Of a DNA stretch of 64,000 nt, positions 45,897-55,785 are shown one piece after another. Origin of the DNA: Clostridia bacterium (GTDB lineage Bacteria > Bacillota > Clostridia > Christensenellales > Aristaeellaceae); NCBI GenBank assembly GCA_017404985.1, contig JAFRBK010000014.1, positions 1 to 64,000 of the forward strand, given 5' to 3'. Within the stretch, counting starts at the first letter, position 1, and each line of letters starts with the position of its first letter. The notes beneath the pieces were generated by a model. That model saw only the letters and a program-made list of their open reading frames with translations, was not told the origin of the DNA and did not search any database. The position numbers and the translations under genes were made by a program.

Positions 45897-47447
45897 TTAT
45901 CTCCAGTATTTCTGATCCAGTTCACGATACTGAATCGCTTCTGCAATATGATGCACCCGGATTTTTTCCTGCTTTTCCAGATCCGCAATAGTTCTTGCCA
46001 CTTTCAGAATCCGGTTGTAGGCCCTCATGCTCATATTCATGGTTTCAACTGCGTTGTGAAGCAGCATTTCTGCCTCCGGATCAAGGATGCAGTATTGCCG
46101 GATTCCTTTTCCGTCCAGCTGTGAATTGCAATGGATGGAAGTACCGCGATACCGGTTCAGCTGCAGTTTTCTCGCTTCTGTTACCCGTAAGCAGATGGTT
46201 TCCGAGGATTCCGCCGGCCGGCTGTTCCGGATTTCCTGCACGGGAACAGCATCCACTTCGATCTGGATGTCGATCCGGTCCAGCAGGGGCCCGGAAATCC
46301 TGTCCAGATACCGCCTGATTTCCTGGGTAGTGCAGCGGCAGTTTTTTCTGCTGCTGCCGAAATAACCGCACGGGCACGGATTCATGGCAGCGACCAGCAT
46401 GAAAGAGGACTGATAAACGGCCTGGCGCCGCACACGGCTGACTGTTACGAAGCCATCCTCCAACGGCTGGCGCAACGCCTCCAGGGATGCACGGCTGAAT
46501 TCCGGCAGTTCATCCAGGAACAGCACCCCGTTATGGGCCAGGGAAACCTCGCCGGGAGTCGCGTCTGGGCCGCCGCCGATCAGGCTGGCCACCGATGCGC
46601 TGTGATGCGGCGCGCAAAACGGCCTTTCCACCATGAGCCCCGAATCGGCGGAAAGCCGGCCGCAAATGGAATGCAACCGGGTTGTTTCTAGTGATTCGGA
46701 AAAGCTGAGGGGCGGAAGAATGCCGGGAAGCGCACGGGCCAGCATTGTTTTGCCGCTTCCCGGAACGCCTACCATCATTAAATTGTGGCCGCCGGCTGCA
46801 GCTACTTCCAGGGCCCTTCTGGCTGCCTGCTGGCCCCTGATCTGTGACATATTGACGCTGCAGTGAAAACCCCTGATCAGGTGATCATAGGAAATGGTTT
46901 TCTGTGGTTGGATTGTTTTCTTGCCTTCCAGATGAAGGATGACCTCTTCCAGCCTTTGCGCGGGGAAAACTTCCATCTCCTCAATGCACGCAACTTCTTT
47001 GGCATTCCCGGCGGGAATAATCACTTTTCTGATCCCGTATTCTTTCGCGCTGATGACCATTGGCAGAACGCCGCTGATGGGTTGAATCAAACCATCCAGG
47101 CTCAGTTCGCCGAACATGGCAATTTCGTCCATCCGTATACCGGGATCGGGAACCATTTCACCCGAAGCCAGCAGAATGCCGATGGCAATCGGCAGGTCAA
47201 AGGAAGGGCCTTCCTTCTTTGTATCAGCGGGAGCAAGGTTGATGGTAATCCGCCTGGGCTGCATCTGCCTTCCGCTGTTGATAATCGCCGCATTAACCCG
47301 GTCCTTGCTTTCGCGCACCGAGGTATCCGGAAGGCCGATGATTTCCATCCCCGGAATCCCGTTTATGCCGAACACTTCAACAGTGACAGGGAATCCGTTC
47401 ACCCCGTTGATTCCGAAGCTCAGAGTTTTGGCCATGATTTCGTTCAT
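45897..47447 (-). CDS. comM: ComM/YifB-family Mg-chelatase-like AAA+ ATPase
   Basis: The 516-residue protein has an N-terminal Lon-like S5 fold domain (GINGVNGFPVTVEVFGINGIPG), a P-loop MVGVPGSGKTMLARALPGILPP, Walker B GVLFLDELPEFSRA, a zinc-like CPCGYFG...C site and the Mg-chelatase C-terminal region. In Gram-negatives ComM is a hexameric helicase that promotes branch migration during transformation. The pairing with dprA supports a DNA-uptake role, and the equivalent function here is inferred. Confidence 0.94.
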   Translation of the reverse strand: MNEIMAKTLSFGINGVNGFPVTVEVFGINGIPGMEIIGLPDTSVRESKDRVNAAIINSGRQMQPRRITINLAPADTKKEGPSFDLPIAIGILLASGEMVPDPGIRMDEIAMFGELSLDGLIQPISGVLPMVISAKEYGIRKVIIPAGNAKEVACIEEMEVFPAQRLEEVILHLEGKKTIQPQKTISYDHLIRGFHCSVNMSQIRGQQAARRALEVAAAGGHNLMMVGVPGSGKTMLARALPGILPPLSFSESLETTRLHSICGRLSADSGLMVERPFCAPHHSASVASLIGGGPDATPGEVSLAHNGVLFLDELPEFSRASLEALRQPLEDGFVTVSRVRRQAVYQSSFMLVAAMNPCPCGYFGSSRKNCRCTTQEIRRYLDRISGPLLDRIDIQIEVDAVPVQEIRNSRPAESSETICLRVTEARKLQLNRYRGTSIHCNSQLDGKGIRQYCILDPEAEMLLHNAVETMNMSMRAYNRILKVARTIADLEKQEKIRVHHIAEAIQYRELDQKYWR

Positions 47448-47488
47448 ATGGTTCCTCCGCTGACTGTTTCGGGACTGTGGGTCCGGTT

Positions 47489-50400
47489 CTAATACCAGAT
47501 TTTCAGAAGATCCTTCCCAATATTCATCCAGTCAACAGGGCTTGCAATCCCGCTGGCATACGGAAGGAAGATAATGAATGCCGCGGCTGCCGCCAGGATG
47601 ATTCCTGCCGCGATCCACTGCTGCCATCTTTGCATGACTGCCGGCAGATCATAAACAAACAGTACAATGCTGAGAATGATAAAGGGCACGCTGGCAAAAT
47701 AATGGTAAATATAGGTTCCCCGAGGCACCAGCACCCATGGCAGATACTGGGCCAGCAACCCAATGAAGAGGAACAGATAGGAAGTATCAAACGGCGGAAA
47801 CGCACGCTTTTCAAAATTGTCCTGCCCGGTGGAGCCGCGGAAAAGGGAACAAATCCAGCGCCCGACGCACCAGGGCAGCGTGAACAGCGCCCCATACCAG
47901 ATCACAGGGTTTCCAAAGCAGAAGATACTGTACTGCACGTCTGAACCGGCCGGCACGTATTGTCGTGAAGCATAGTACATCGGTTTTCCGATAATCGGCC
48001 ACTCCCACCAGGGCGAATAGAAAGGATGATCCATGCCCAGCCCCGGTTTGCTGTGATAGTTCAGCATGCTGATCTGGGCGTTCCAGACCGCCTGCAGGTA
48101 ATCACCGAAGCCATTGATCCGCTTGTTGTATGCCATATACGGGATATAGCTCAGGAGATAGACCGCAGCAGGAACGATGATGAAAAACAGGATGCACCAC
48201 AGGCACAGCACCGCCATCCGCTGCAGAACAGGATTCCCCGTCTCTGCTGTGCCGATATACCTTTCCGCTGTTTCCCGGTCCTCCGGAGCAAGCGTCCCGT
48301 CTGAAGCAGCCTCCTGCATGGCTTTCCGAAGCCTGAGATGCCGGAAACAATGGAAAAAGAACAGAACAGCCAGGCCCATTCCGGCATAAATGCCAATCCA
48401 TTTGCTCGCGATGGCCAGCCCCATGAACAGGCCGCACATGGCCAGGTTAGCCAGCAGCTTTTTCAGGGGGGTTTTGACCAGGTCCATCTGGATAAAACGA
48501 AGCATGAAGAAATAGGAAAAAAGAATAAACAACACCGGGAAGCTGTCGATCGTTGCAATCTGCGTCTGGGTCAGATGCTGGCAGTCCAGCGCAAACAGGG
48601 CGGCAGCCAGCGCTCCGCACCAGGTATTTTTCGTCAGCTGCTTTGCGACCAGATAGATGGCGGGCAGCATCAGAATGCCGGCCATCGCGCCGGCGAAGCG
48701 CCAGCCGAAAGGCGTCATTCCGAAGATGGCCACCGCCCAGCTCATCAGGACTTTGCCAAGCGGCGGATGGCTTGTTTCATAGGGAACGGTCCCTTTCAGG
48801 AATTCATATGCTGTTCTGGCGTGATAGATTTCGTCGAAGTATGTGCTGTTCCACCAGCTTGGTTCGGCCCGGTCCGTCGCGCTTTTGCCGAAAAACCCGG
48901 GCAGGTTTTCAAGCGTGTCCTGTTCGTCCAGCAGGGCAGCAGGATCCGAATACAGGGAGGAGTCGGTTTCTCCGCCGCTGTGGGAAACAATCACCGCCGG
49001 TATTGTTTCCCCGTCTCCGTCCCTGAAAATGATTTCGTTCAGTTTCAGGTTGATCTGATTGGCCGTCAGGCGAATATAACGGCCGGAGAAATGAACGATG
49101 TTGCCTTCCCCGGAACTGTAAAAAGTACGGGTTCCGTCGCTGCTTTCGATGGAATTGGTCACATATTTCCATTTCCAGCATTGCCCCTCACTCATTTCCG
49201 CCCATATTTCATCAGACCAGGTTTCTCCGTCATCGCTTTCTTCAAAGGCAAAATCATTCCGGCTGACCTGGCCGAAATACAGAATGGTGGTATTGCCGCC
49301 GCGATCTCCGAGGTCAAACACAATGCTTTCATCATATTCGCTGGATGTCCAGACCGTCTGCGGCGCTTTGGTGCTTCCGAGCGTCAGCAGGCTGAATACG
49401 GCAAAGGCAGACGTGATTCCCAGCATCAGCACCGTATCCTTCCAGGTCCATCTGAGCCGTGAATCCGGGCGGAAGCGGAACGGCGACAGGCGTTGATCAT
49501 TCTTTGATCCTGATGTAGACGTTACGGGAATCTCCGCCGGCAATTCCTGTCTGATCAGCTTCCCGGCCAAAACAACCGCCATGCAGGCGCCAACCGTATT
49601 CACCGCCGCCAGAAGATCGGCAAGCCATACGGTGTCCTGATTCAGATGCCCTAACGAGGCGCCGAGCCGGATGCTGTTGTCCAGCACAATCCCCTCATTC
49701 ACGAAAACAGTCACGCTGAATAAACCAAGAAGGTAAAGAATCCTCCTGTCCCCCGTCTTTCCCCAGGCCAGCAGCAGCAAAAACAGCGCAGGGAAAATAT
49801 ACCGTTCATGCATTTTGATTCCGAATACATACAGCAGAATGAACAGCAAAGCGCCGAAATACGGAACCAATGCAAGGTTATCGCTGTGCAGGTACAGCAG
49901 CAGAACAATGATAAAGGCAAAAGCCATTGCACCGATTCCGGCCAGGCTCCAGCTTGCGCCGAAAACAGCGCAGCCCAGTTCATAAAGGACATAGATGCCG
50001 ATCAGGCATTCTTCCGGAATGAGATATTTATTCTTTCTGTCATGGAAACGCCACCAGATGCCAAACAGAACCCCAAGCACAGCCAGGCAGACCGTCGGCA
50101 GAATGCCTGCAGCCATTTGAGTTTTGACCCAGTTTCCCCCCATCAGGTATTCGAAGTTTGCGGTATTGATGGTTGCATAGGGATAGGAACCGAGTGTGTC
50201 TGAGTAAAGGGTAATCAGCCAGTCTGCCGGCTGTTTGACCGTGAACGGAATGATGCATACAGCCATGACGGCCAGGGAAATGCCGCAGGCCAGCAGCATC
50301 CTTTTCCGGTTTTCCGGTTCCTTCACAAAAAGCCTCAGGAAGCAGCAAAGCCCCAGCGGCCCAAGCATCAGCGCCTGCGGTTTGACGAGCACTGCGACCA

Positions 50401-51658
50401 CATAAACCGGCAAAGCAGCGAGCCATTGCTTACGGGTCACAAAGATCGCCGTAGCCATCAGCAGCAGGCACAGCACGCTGTCCATCTGCCCCCAGGCTGC
50501 GCTGTTCAGAATGGTTGCCGGATTCAGGCTGAAAAAAGCCGCAACAAGGGCCGCCCATTTCGGGTGGATGTTTTTCTGATCCTTTACCATCTCATACAGG
50601 ATCCAGCATGCGGCCAAATCGCAGAGGTTGGGAACCGCCCTGTAAATGATCCTGACCCCCTCAGCCCGGGCGCCGAACCATTCGCACAGTTTCGCGTTCA
50701 GCCCCAGCACATAGAGATACAGCGGAGGATAATCGCAAAATGAGGTCGTCTGATAAAACTCCGCAGGACCTGCAGCCGACATCGTCCGCCCCCAGCTTGT
50801 AAAGCAGTTGACATCCACACTGTATCCTTCCACCCGCGCCGATACGATGATGCGGATGATTGCGGAAATCCCCAGGATGATGAAAAGCCACAGCCGTTCC
50901 GGGTGCTTTTTCTCCTCTTTTCTGAAAACAGCGCCGTCCCTCAGGTAGCGAATCATTAAAAACCCGGCAAGCAGATACAGCACCCCGATGATTCCCAGCC
51001 AGGGCCTGATGGTTTTCGTATTTTCCTCGTCATCAATAACATCAGCTTCCGGTTCAGAGATTTTAAACCAGAGTGAAGCCGTGTCGTCCCCCGGAACCTC
51101 CTGAACCTTCTCCACCTTCAGATTCCGAAAACACGCCCTGCCCTTGCTCATGCCGCTGTATCCGCCGAGCCGTGCAAACAAGGTTACGCTGTACTGGTCC
51201 GGCCCTGTTTCCCCGTACCATTCAACCGTTTCCCATTCCCCATGCGTATCAAAAAGTTCCCTGCTGAAAGCATATAACCCTTCCACGCTGAGATTGGCGC
51301 CATGGCCCTCATCGATCCCGTCCGCCAGGATCTCTCCGCTGAAGCAGTACAGGGATTCCGGTTCGACATCCACATACTGGGCAAACCTGGCGTCATTCTG
51401 CCCCAGGTTTTTTATTTCGGCATAGGCGCTGCCGTCTTCGCCTTTCTGCACCGAAAAAATCGTATAGCCCTCGTCAGCAATATAGGCATCTGTAAACCAT
51501 CCGTCCGGATCGCCGTCGACGACCGGCCCTGAAAAATCGCTGTTGTACAGCAAATTGCTGTTTTCGCTGTCTTCCGAAAAGCAGGCTGAACCAAGGCAAA
51601 AAAAGCACAATATTGCCATCAGGGTCATGGTTATGGCCTTGATTGTGCTTCGTTTCAT
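47489..51658 (-). CDS. Very large membrane glycosyltransferase: two GT-C modules in one chain (second is PMT/GT39-like)
   Basis: ATG 51658 is chosen since GAGGAGG precedes it by 8 bases. The 1,389-residue protein begins with a signal-anchor (residues 1-28). An extracytoplasmic beta-sandwich (about 30-200, carbohydrate-binding-like) follows, then a first multi-helix GT-C module (about 220-740). The acidic first-loop motif is YSVDVNCFTSWG. A further helix and a discoidin-like exterior domain (about 775-930) precede a PMT-type module with STYFDEIYHARTAYEFLKG, SHPPLGK and a PMT_4TMC-like end. Polyprenyl-phosphate-sugar-dependent glycosylation of surface proteins or polymers is likely; donor and acceptor are unknown. 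It lies 31 bases after the yraN stop region in the same direction and may belong to the rnhB-yraN operon. Confidence 0.88.
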   Translation of the reverse strand: MKRSTIKAITMTLMAILCFFCLGSACFSEDSENSNLLYNSDFSGPVVDGDPDGWFTDAYIADEGYTIFSVQKGEDGSAYAEIKNLGQNDARFAQYVDVEPESLYCFSGEILADGIDEGHGANLSVEGLYAFSRELFDTHGEWETVEWYGETGPDQYSVTLFARLGGYSGMSKGRACFRNLKVEKVQEVPGDDTASLWFKISEPEADVIDDEENTKTIRPWLGIIGVLYLLAGFLMIRYLRDGAVFRKEEKKHPERLWLFIILGISAIIRIIVSARVEGYSVDVNCFTSWGRTMSAAGPAEFYQTTSFCDYPPLYLYVLGLNAKLCEWFGARAEGVRIIYRAVPNLCDLAACWILYEMVKDQKNIHPKWAALVAAFFSLNPATILNSAAWGQMDSVLCLLLMATAIFVTRKQWLAALPVYVVAVLVKPQALMLGPLGLCCFLRLFVKEPENRKRMLLACGISLAVMAVCIIPFTVKQPADWLITLYSDTLGSYPYATINTANFEYLMGGNWVKTQMAAGILPTVCLAVLGVLFGIWWRFHDRKNKYLIPEECLIGIYVLYELGCAVFGASWSLAGIGAMAFAFIIVLLLYLHSDNLALVPYFGALLFILLYVFGIKMHERYIFPALFLLLLAWGKTGDRRILYLLGLFSVTVFVNEGIVLDNSIRLGASLGHLNQDTVWLADLLAAVNTVGACMAVVLAGKLIRQELPAEIPVTSTSGSKNDQRLSPFRFRPDSRLRWTWKDTVLMLGITSAFAVFSLLTLGSTKAPQTVWTSSEYDESIVFDLGDRGGNTTILYFGQVSRNDFAFEESDDGETWSDEIWAEMSEGQCWKWKYVTNSIESSDGTRTFYSSGEGNIVHFSGRYIRLTANQINLKLNEIIFRDGDGETIPAVIVSHSGGETDSSLYSDPAALLDEQDTLENLPGFFGKSATDRAEPSWWNSTYFDEIYHARTAYEFLKGTVPYETSHPPLGKVLMSWAVAIFGMTPFGWRFAGAMAGILMLPAIYLVAKQLTKNTWCGALAAALFALDCQHLTQTQIATIDSFPVLFILFSYFFMLRFIQMDLVKTPLKKLLANLAMCGLFMGLAIASKWIGIYAGMGLAVLFFFHCFRHLRLRKAMQEAASDGTLAPEDRETAERYIGTAETGNPVLQRMAVLCLWCILFFIIVPAAVYLLSYIPYMAYNKRINGFGDYLQAVWNAQISMLNYHSKPGLGMDHPFYSPWWEWPIIGKPMYYASRQYVPAGSDVQYSIFCFGNPVIWYGALFTLPWCVGRWICSLFRGSTGQDNFEKRAFPPFDTSYLFLFIGLLAQYLPWVLVPRGTYIYHYFASVPFIILSIVLFVYDLPAVMQRWQQWIAAGIILAAAAAFIIFLPYASGIASPVDWMNIGKDLLKIWY

Positions 51659-51672
51659 AAACCGTTTCCTCC

Positions 51673-52041
51673 TCAATGAAAAAACATAGTGCCGGATGGC
51701 TGAAATGCATTTGGCACATGAATCACAGCGTCTGTTCCGATTTCAACAATATCAAAACGCACAGCGGTATTCAGTTTCTTTTCTTCCATCAGGTATAACG
51801 TTGCAGCCCTGAAAATCCGCATCTGCTTTTTTCTGTCGACGGCCAATAGCCCCTGCCCCGGCCCGGCTTTTTTCCTTGTCTTGACTTCAACAAACACGAT
51901 GGTCTCCCGGTCTTTCATGACCAGGTCGATTTCCCCGCATTTATTCCGATACCGGCGAAGCAGGCAAACCATGCCTTTTCCTTCCAGAAAGCGTTCGGCG
52001 GTTTCTTCCCCGGCCAGGCCGGTCTCATATGTCTGTTTCAT
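51673..52041 (-). CDS. yraN: YraN family (UPF0102) endonuclease-like protein
   Basis: The protein has 122 residues with a restriction-endonuclease-like fold: GLAGEETAERFLEGKGM, then NKCGEIDLVMKD and VFVEVKTRK, giving the E...D...ExK arrangement of PD-(D/E)XK enzymes. Function is unresolved; it usually follows rnhB, as here (4-base overlap). Confidence 0.93.
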   Translation of the reverse strand: MKQTYETGLAGEETAERFLEGKGMVCLLRRYRNKCGEIDLVMKDRETIVFVEVKTRKKAGPGQGLLAVDRKKQMRIFRAATLYLMEEKKLNTAVRFDIVEIGTDAVIHVPNAFQPSGTMFFH

Positions 52042-52649
52042 ATAAAATGTCCGATAAAGGAGCGCCGGTGTACCGGCGTCGGGCCCATCTTTTTCAGGGC
52101 CTCAATATGCTCCTTTGTTCCATAGCCTTTGTTTTTCGCGAATCCGTATCCGGGATACAGCCGGTCCAGTTCCTTCATTTCCCGGTCCCTTGTCACTTTC
52201 GCCACGATACTTGCAGCAGCGATGCTGTATGCTGTCGCATCTCCCTTGATAATGGAAATCTCCCGGCCGCGCAGCCCCAGCCGGCTGACAGCGTCAATCA
52301 GAAAGATGTCGGCCGGCACCTGCGCAGCGGCTTCCGCCATGGCTTCCTTAGTGGCTTCCAGAATATTGATCCTGTCAATATCGGCAGGGCTTCTTCGTCC
52401 GATGCCTACGTAAAGGGCAGATTGCATAATCTCTTCAAACACTTTTTCCCGGCGGCTCTCGCTCAGCTTTTTGCTGTCATCAATCCATGGGATCAGCGGG
52501 CTCTCCGGCATGACGACACAGGCCGTAACCACATCGCCGGCCAGCGGGCCGCGCCCGACCTCATCCATTCCGGCCACGATGGCGCCCGGCGCCCTGTATG
52601 GTTTTTCAAATGAAAACAGCTCGGCCGCCCTGGCCATTCTGTCAATCAT
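52038..52649 (-). CDS. rnhB: Ribonuclease HII
   Basis: The chosen ATG at 52649 has AAAGGAG 10 bases upstream and gives 203 residues. Catalytic motifs are AGMDEVGRGPLAGDVV, DDSKKLS, IDAVSR and AAASIVAKVTRD, with the C-terminal YPGYGFAKNKGYGT signature. It removes single ribonucleotides and RNA primers. It overlaps rbgA by 8 bases and yraN by 4. Confidence 0.95.
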   Translation of the reverse strand: MIDRMARAAELFSFEKPYRAPGAIVAGMDEVGRGPLAGDVVTACVVMPESPLIPWIDDSKKLSESRREKVFEEIMQSALYVGIGRRSPADIDRINILEATKEAMAEAAAQVPADIFLIDAVSRLGLRGREISIIKGDATAYSIAAASIVAKVTRDREMKELDRLYPGYGFAKNKGYGTKEHIEALKKMGPTPVHRRSFIGHFI

Positions 52650-53538
52650 CCGCGCCCGTCTCCTTTCCTGCTGCCGCACCGGACCGGCTGCCTTCCGGGG
52701 ATTCCAGGGTCACGCGCCCGATCTTTCCTTCGCGGAATTCATCCAGCACGACCCTGCAGCAGCGGTCATAATCATATTCGTTTCCCTTCAGAAGCCATCC
52801 TCTTCCGCGGCACACCGCGTCCAGCAGCTCAACACCGCCTGCATCCAGGCTTTCCAAATGGTAACGTTCCTGCAGTAGCCGGGGGGATTTTTCCTTCAGT
52901 TCCTCCAGCAGGGAAATGGTCAGGTCCGCCAGGTCCACCACCTCGTCGCTGATTGTACCGATATAGCACAGCTGCTTGGCCGCCTTCTGATCGTCGAGCC
53001 TGGGCCAGAGCAGCCCCGGCGTATCCATGAGCTCCAGATAAGGGGTAATCCGGATCATCTGATTGGAACGGGTCACGCCCGGCCTGTCGCCTGTAACAGC
53101 GATTTTATTCCCTTTCAGGCGGTTGATTACCGTGCTTTTTCCGACATTCGGCACGCCGACCACCATCGCCCGGATGGTTCGTTTGATTCCTTTCTGCTGC
53201 GCCTTCTCCTGCAGGTCTTTTGTCAGGTCGTCAATGGTATTCAAAACGTCCTTTCTGTTCATCTGCAGGCCGTTGACCATCATCGTTCTGATTCCGCTTT
53301 CCCGGAAAGACTGAAGCCACAGGCGATTCATCAGCTCGTCCGCCAGGTCGCTCTTGTTCATGAGCAGCAGGTGTTTCCGATGGCCTGCCAGCCGGATCAG
53401 GTCGGGATTCCGGCTGGAAAAAGGAAGGCGCGCATCGCAAAGCTCAATGACGAGGTCAATATTCTTCAGTTGTTCTGTAATCTGCCTTTTGGCTTTCGCC
53501 ATATGTCCGGGATACCAGTTGATTCTTTGTGTTTCCAT
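52642..53538 (-). CDS. rbgA: Ribosome biogenesis GTPase RbgA (YlqF), circularly permuted
   Basis: This 298-residue permuted GTPase acts in late 50S assembly. G4 (LLMNKSDL) comes before G1 (VGVPNVGKSTVINRL), then G3 (DTPGLLWPRL), as expected for YlqF. The N-terminal NWYPGHMAKAKRQI is the family hallmark. The last residues (SGAAAGKETGADD) overlap rnhB. It stands between a phosphohexomutase and rnhB; rplS-rbgA-rnhB is the ancestral order, here interrupted by three metabolic genes. Confidence 0.96.
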   Translation of the reverse strand: METQRINWYPGHMAKAKRQITEQLKNIDLVIELCDARLPFSSRNPDLIRLAGHRKHLLLMNKSDLADELMNRLWLQSFRESGIRTMMVNGLQMNRKDVLNTIDDLTKDLQEKAQQKGIKRTIRAMVVGVPNVGKSTVINRLKGNKIAVTGDRPGVTRSNQMIRITPYLELMDTPGLLWPRLDDQKAAKQLCYIGTISDEVVDLADLTISLLEELKEKSPRLLQERYHLESLDAGGVELLDAVCRGRGWLLKGNEYDYDRCCRVVLDEFREGKIGRVTLESPEGSRSGAAAGKETGADD

Positions 53539-53551
53539 TCAGCTACTCTTT

Positions 53552-55072
53552 TCATTCCGCTTCCGCGGCTTTTTTCAGGTCGTCCAGGCAGATTCCCTCC
53601 ATGCCGGAAAGCACACGGAATAACGCCGCCAGCATCGTACGGACACCGCCTGGCGTATCGCTTTCAGCGTTCAGGGGCATCACCGGGTCATGAACGCTGA
53701 GCCGGAGCAGGAACCATCCGGAATCGGGCTGTCCGTTCAAATCAAAACTGATTCTGATCCCTTCCCGGTTATCCGGAGCGATATGCCAGCTGTCCTCCTT
53801 TTCCGCAAAGGCGGTTACCTGTTGAATCGCTTCATTTCCCCTGGTCCTGAAGTCCGGATCTGTAATGGACAGCCGGATTTCGGCCGCTTCAACCGGTTCA
53901 CGCAGATCGGCGATCAATGAGCCGAGCCGGAGCCCGCGTTTCTTCATTTCCATCGCTTTCACGATCAGCACGGTCACCAGATACATGCCGTCGTCCAGGA
54001 AATGGTTTTCCTTCAGCGCCGCATGCCCGCTGGTTTCAATGGCCAGCGGACAGGAGATGTTTTCTTGGTTCAGCCGGATGGCTTCGTCAATCACGTTCCG
54101 ATATCCGCGCTTGAACCGGTAGTGTGTTCCGCCGTGGGCTTCAATGAACTGCTTCAGGCCGGAGGACGTAACCGAATCGGTCACAATCGTCTGTCCGGGC
54201 TGCGCTTCCAGCAGAATGGCACTGATCAGCGCAATCAGGCGGTTCCGGTTGATCTCTTTTCCGTCCGCATCCACCACGGCAGCCCTGTCGCAGTCCGCGT
54301 CAAAAATCACCCCAAGGTCCGCCCCGGATGCCAGCACCGCTTTCCGGAGGGATGCCATGGCGTCTTTGTTTTCGGGGTTCGGAATATGATTGGGAAACAT
54401 TCCGTCCGGTTCCAGGAACTGGCTTCCGTCGATTTCGGCGCCAAGGTTTTTCAGCATGGATGCATAAAACCCGCCGGCGCCGTTCCCGGCATCCACGGCA
54501 ACATGCAGCCCAGCCAGGGGTTCCGGTTCATCCGTCTTCAGGCCAGAACGGATCCTGTCTGCCAGCTGTTTTGTGTATACCGGCAGAAATGCTTTCTCTG
54601 TGATGCTGCCGCGGGATCCTGCGGAAGTGAGTTCATCCCCTTGTTCCGCAGCCGTTTTGAGCAGCTGTTCCACCTCTTTGCCTTCCAGCCCGCCTTCCCG
54701 GGTGAAAAACTTCAGCCCGTTCTTGTTCCATGGATGATGGCTTGCCGTAATCATGATCGCCCCGTCCTGCTCGAAACCGGGCGTGATCGTGCTCATGTAC
54801 ATCGCCGGCGTGGTGCACATCCCGAATTTCACCGCGTTCGCGCCTGCGGAAGCGATGCCTTCCGCGGCGGCATTCAGCAGTTTTTCTCCGGTAATTCTGC
54901 TGTCCCGCCCAAGAGAGATGCTGATCGCATCAATTGTTTTGCCCTTTCTTTCCGCCAGCATAGCGGAAAATGCTGCGCCGAGCTTTGCTGCAATCTTCTC
55001 TGTCAGCTCAATTCCTTCCCCTGCGGCGGTACCCCGAACATCTGATCCGCTTTTCAGTGAAAGCCAGTTCAT
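53552..55072 (-). CDS. Phosphomannomutase/phosphoglucomutase-type phosphohexomutase
   Basis: The 506-residue protein is of the alpha-D-phosphohexomutase superfamily. The active-site Ser loop is ITASHHPWNKNGLK, the metal loop is DADCDRAAV (DxDxD), and the sugar-binding loop appears as ETSGHAAL. It interconverts hexose 1- and 6-phosphates for glycan or polysaccharide precursors. The residue choice does not settle mannose versus glucose. The start ATG overlaps the DUF2461 stop (ATGA), so the genes are coupled. It may supply sugar nucleotides to the large glycosyltransferase downstream. Confidence 0.9.
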   Translation of the reverse strand: MNWLSLKSGSDVRGTAAGEGIELTEKIAAKLGAAFSAMLAERKGKTIDAISISLGRDSRITGEKLLNAAAEGIASAGANAVKFGMCTTPAMYMSTITPGFEQDGAIMITASHHPWNKNGLKFFTREGGLEGKEVEQLLKTAAEQGDELTSAGSRGSITEKAFLPVYTKQLADRIRSGLKTDEPEPLAGLHVAVDAGNGAGGFYASMLKNLGAEIDGSQFLEPDGMFPNHIPNPENKDAMASLRKAVLASGADLGVIFDADCDRAAVVDADGKEINRNRLIALISAILLEAQPGQTIVTDSVTSSGLKQFIEAHGGTHYRFKRGYRNVIDEAIRLNQENISCPLAIETSGHAALKENHFLDDGMYLVTVLIVKAMEMKKRGLRLGSLIADLREPVEAAEIRLSITDPDFRTRGNEAIQQVTAFAEKEDSWHIAPDNREGIRISFDLNGQPDSGWFLLRLSVHDPVMPLNAESDTPGGVRTMLAALFRVLSGMEGICLDDLKKAAEAE

Positions 55073-55776
55073 ACAATGGATTCCTCCTTTTGCTGCTGTG
55101 CATTTTCATCCGCAAATCCCCTGAACATTCTGTACAGAGGCGCCAGCGTATTAAAGTCTTTTCCGACCTCTTTCACCAGTTCTTCGCTGAAGGCCAGTTC
55201 ATATTTCGGCTCAGCTTTCCCGATATACATTTCCTTCGCAAGATACCATCGTTTCAGCCGCTCCGGAATCTGCGGGGGCACGCTCATCCGTTTATGGACG
55301 GATCCGCCGAGATACAGGCGGCGCCTGTTTGCGGCAAACGGATCAATGACGGAAGCGATTTCCGCCGGCCATGCGGCCATCCTTTTCCTGAACAGATCCA
55401 TGGCCTCCCGGTTTTCGCCCCAGAAACCCATCCCCCAGTCCAGCCGTCCGGGGCCGAATTCAAAGAAATAGAACAGCGACCGGTCCCTCGGTTCCGCAGC
55501 GCGCCGGAACAGGAGCCACAGATGGTCCCGGTATGGGCTTTTGTCCCGCGAAAAACGCGTGTCCCGGTGGATGTGGGAAAGGCATTTATAAGGCCGGATT
55601 TCCATCAACGGATCAATGTCTTTCATTTGGGAACCGAGATCCTCAATAAAGTCATAAAATGGTTTCTGAACGTCCTTCAGATACCGTTCATGCTCCTGAT
55701 GAAAGTATTCCGTGCTGTTATGAAACTTCAGATCCAGAAAAAACCGAATCGTATCGTCTGTGAAACCTGTAAACAT
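55069..55776 (-). CDS. DUF2461 family protein
   Basis: The protein has 235 residues. DUF2461 (TIGR02453-like) features are FLDLKFHNSTEYFHQEHERYLKDV near the N-terminus and HIHRDTRFSRDKSPYRDHLW, with a GRLDWGMGFW strand. Function is unknown. It sits between a GH3 glycosidase (9 bases) and a phosphohexomutase (4-base overlap), so a carbohydrate-linked role is possible but unproven. Confidence 0.88.
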   Translation of the reverse strand: MFTGFTDDTIRFFLDLKFHNSTEYFHQEHERYLKDVQKPFYDFIEDLGSQMKDIDPLMEIRPYKCLSHIHRDTRFSRDKSPYRDHLWLLFRRAAEPRDRSLFYFFEFGPGRLDWGMGFWGENREAMDLFRKRMAAWPAEIASVIDPFAANRRRLYLGGSVHKRMSVPPQIPERLKRWYLAKEMYIGKAEPKYELAFSEELVKEVGKDFNTLAPLYRMFRGFADENAQQQKEESIV

Positions 55777-55785
55777 GGGTACCTC

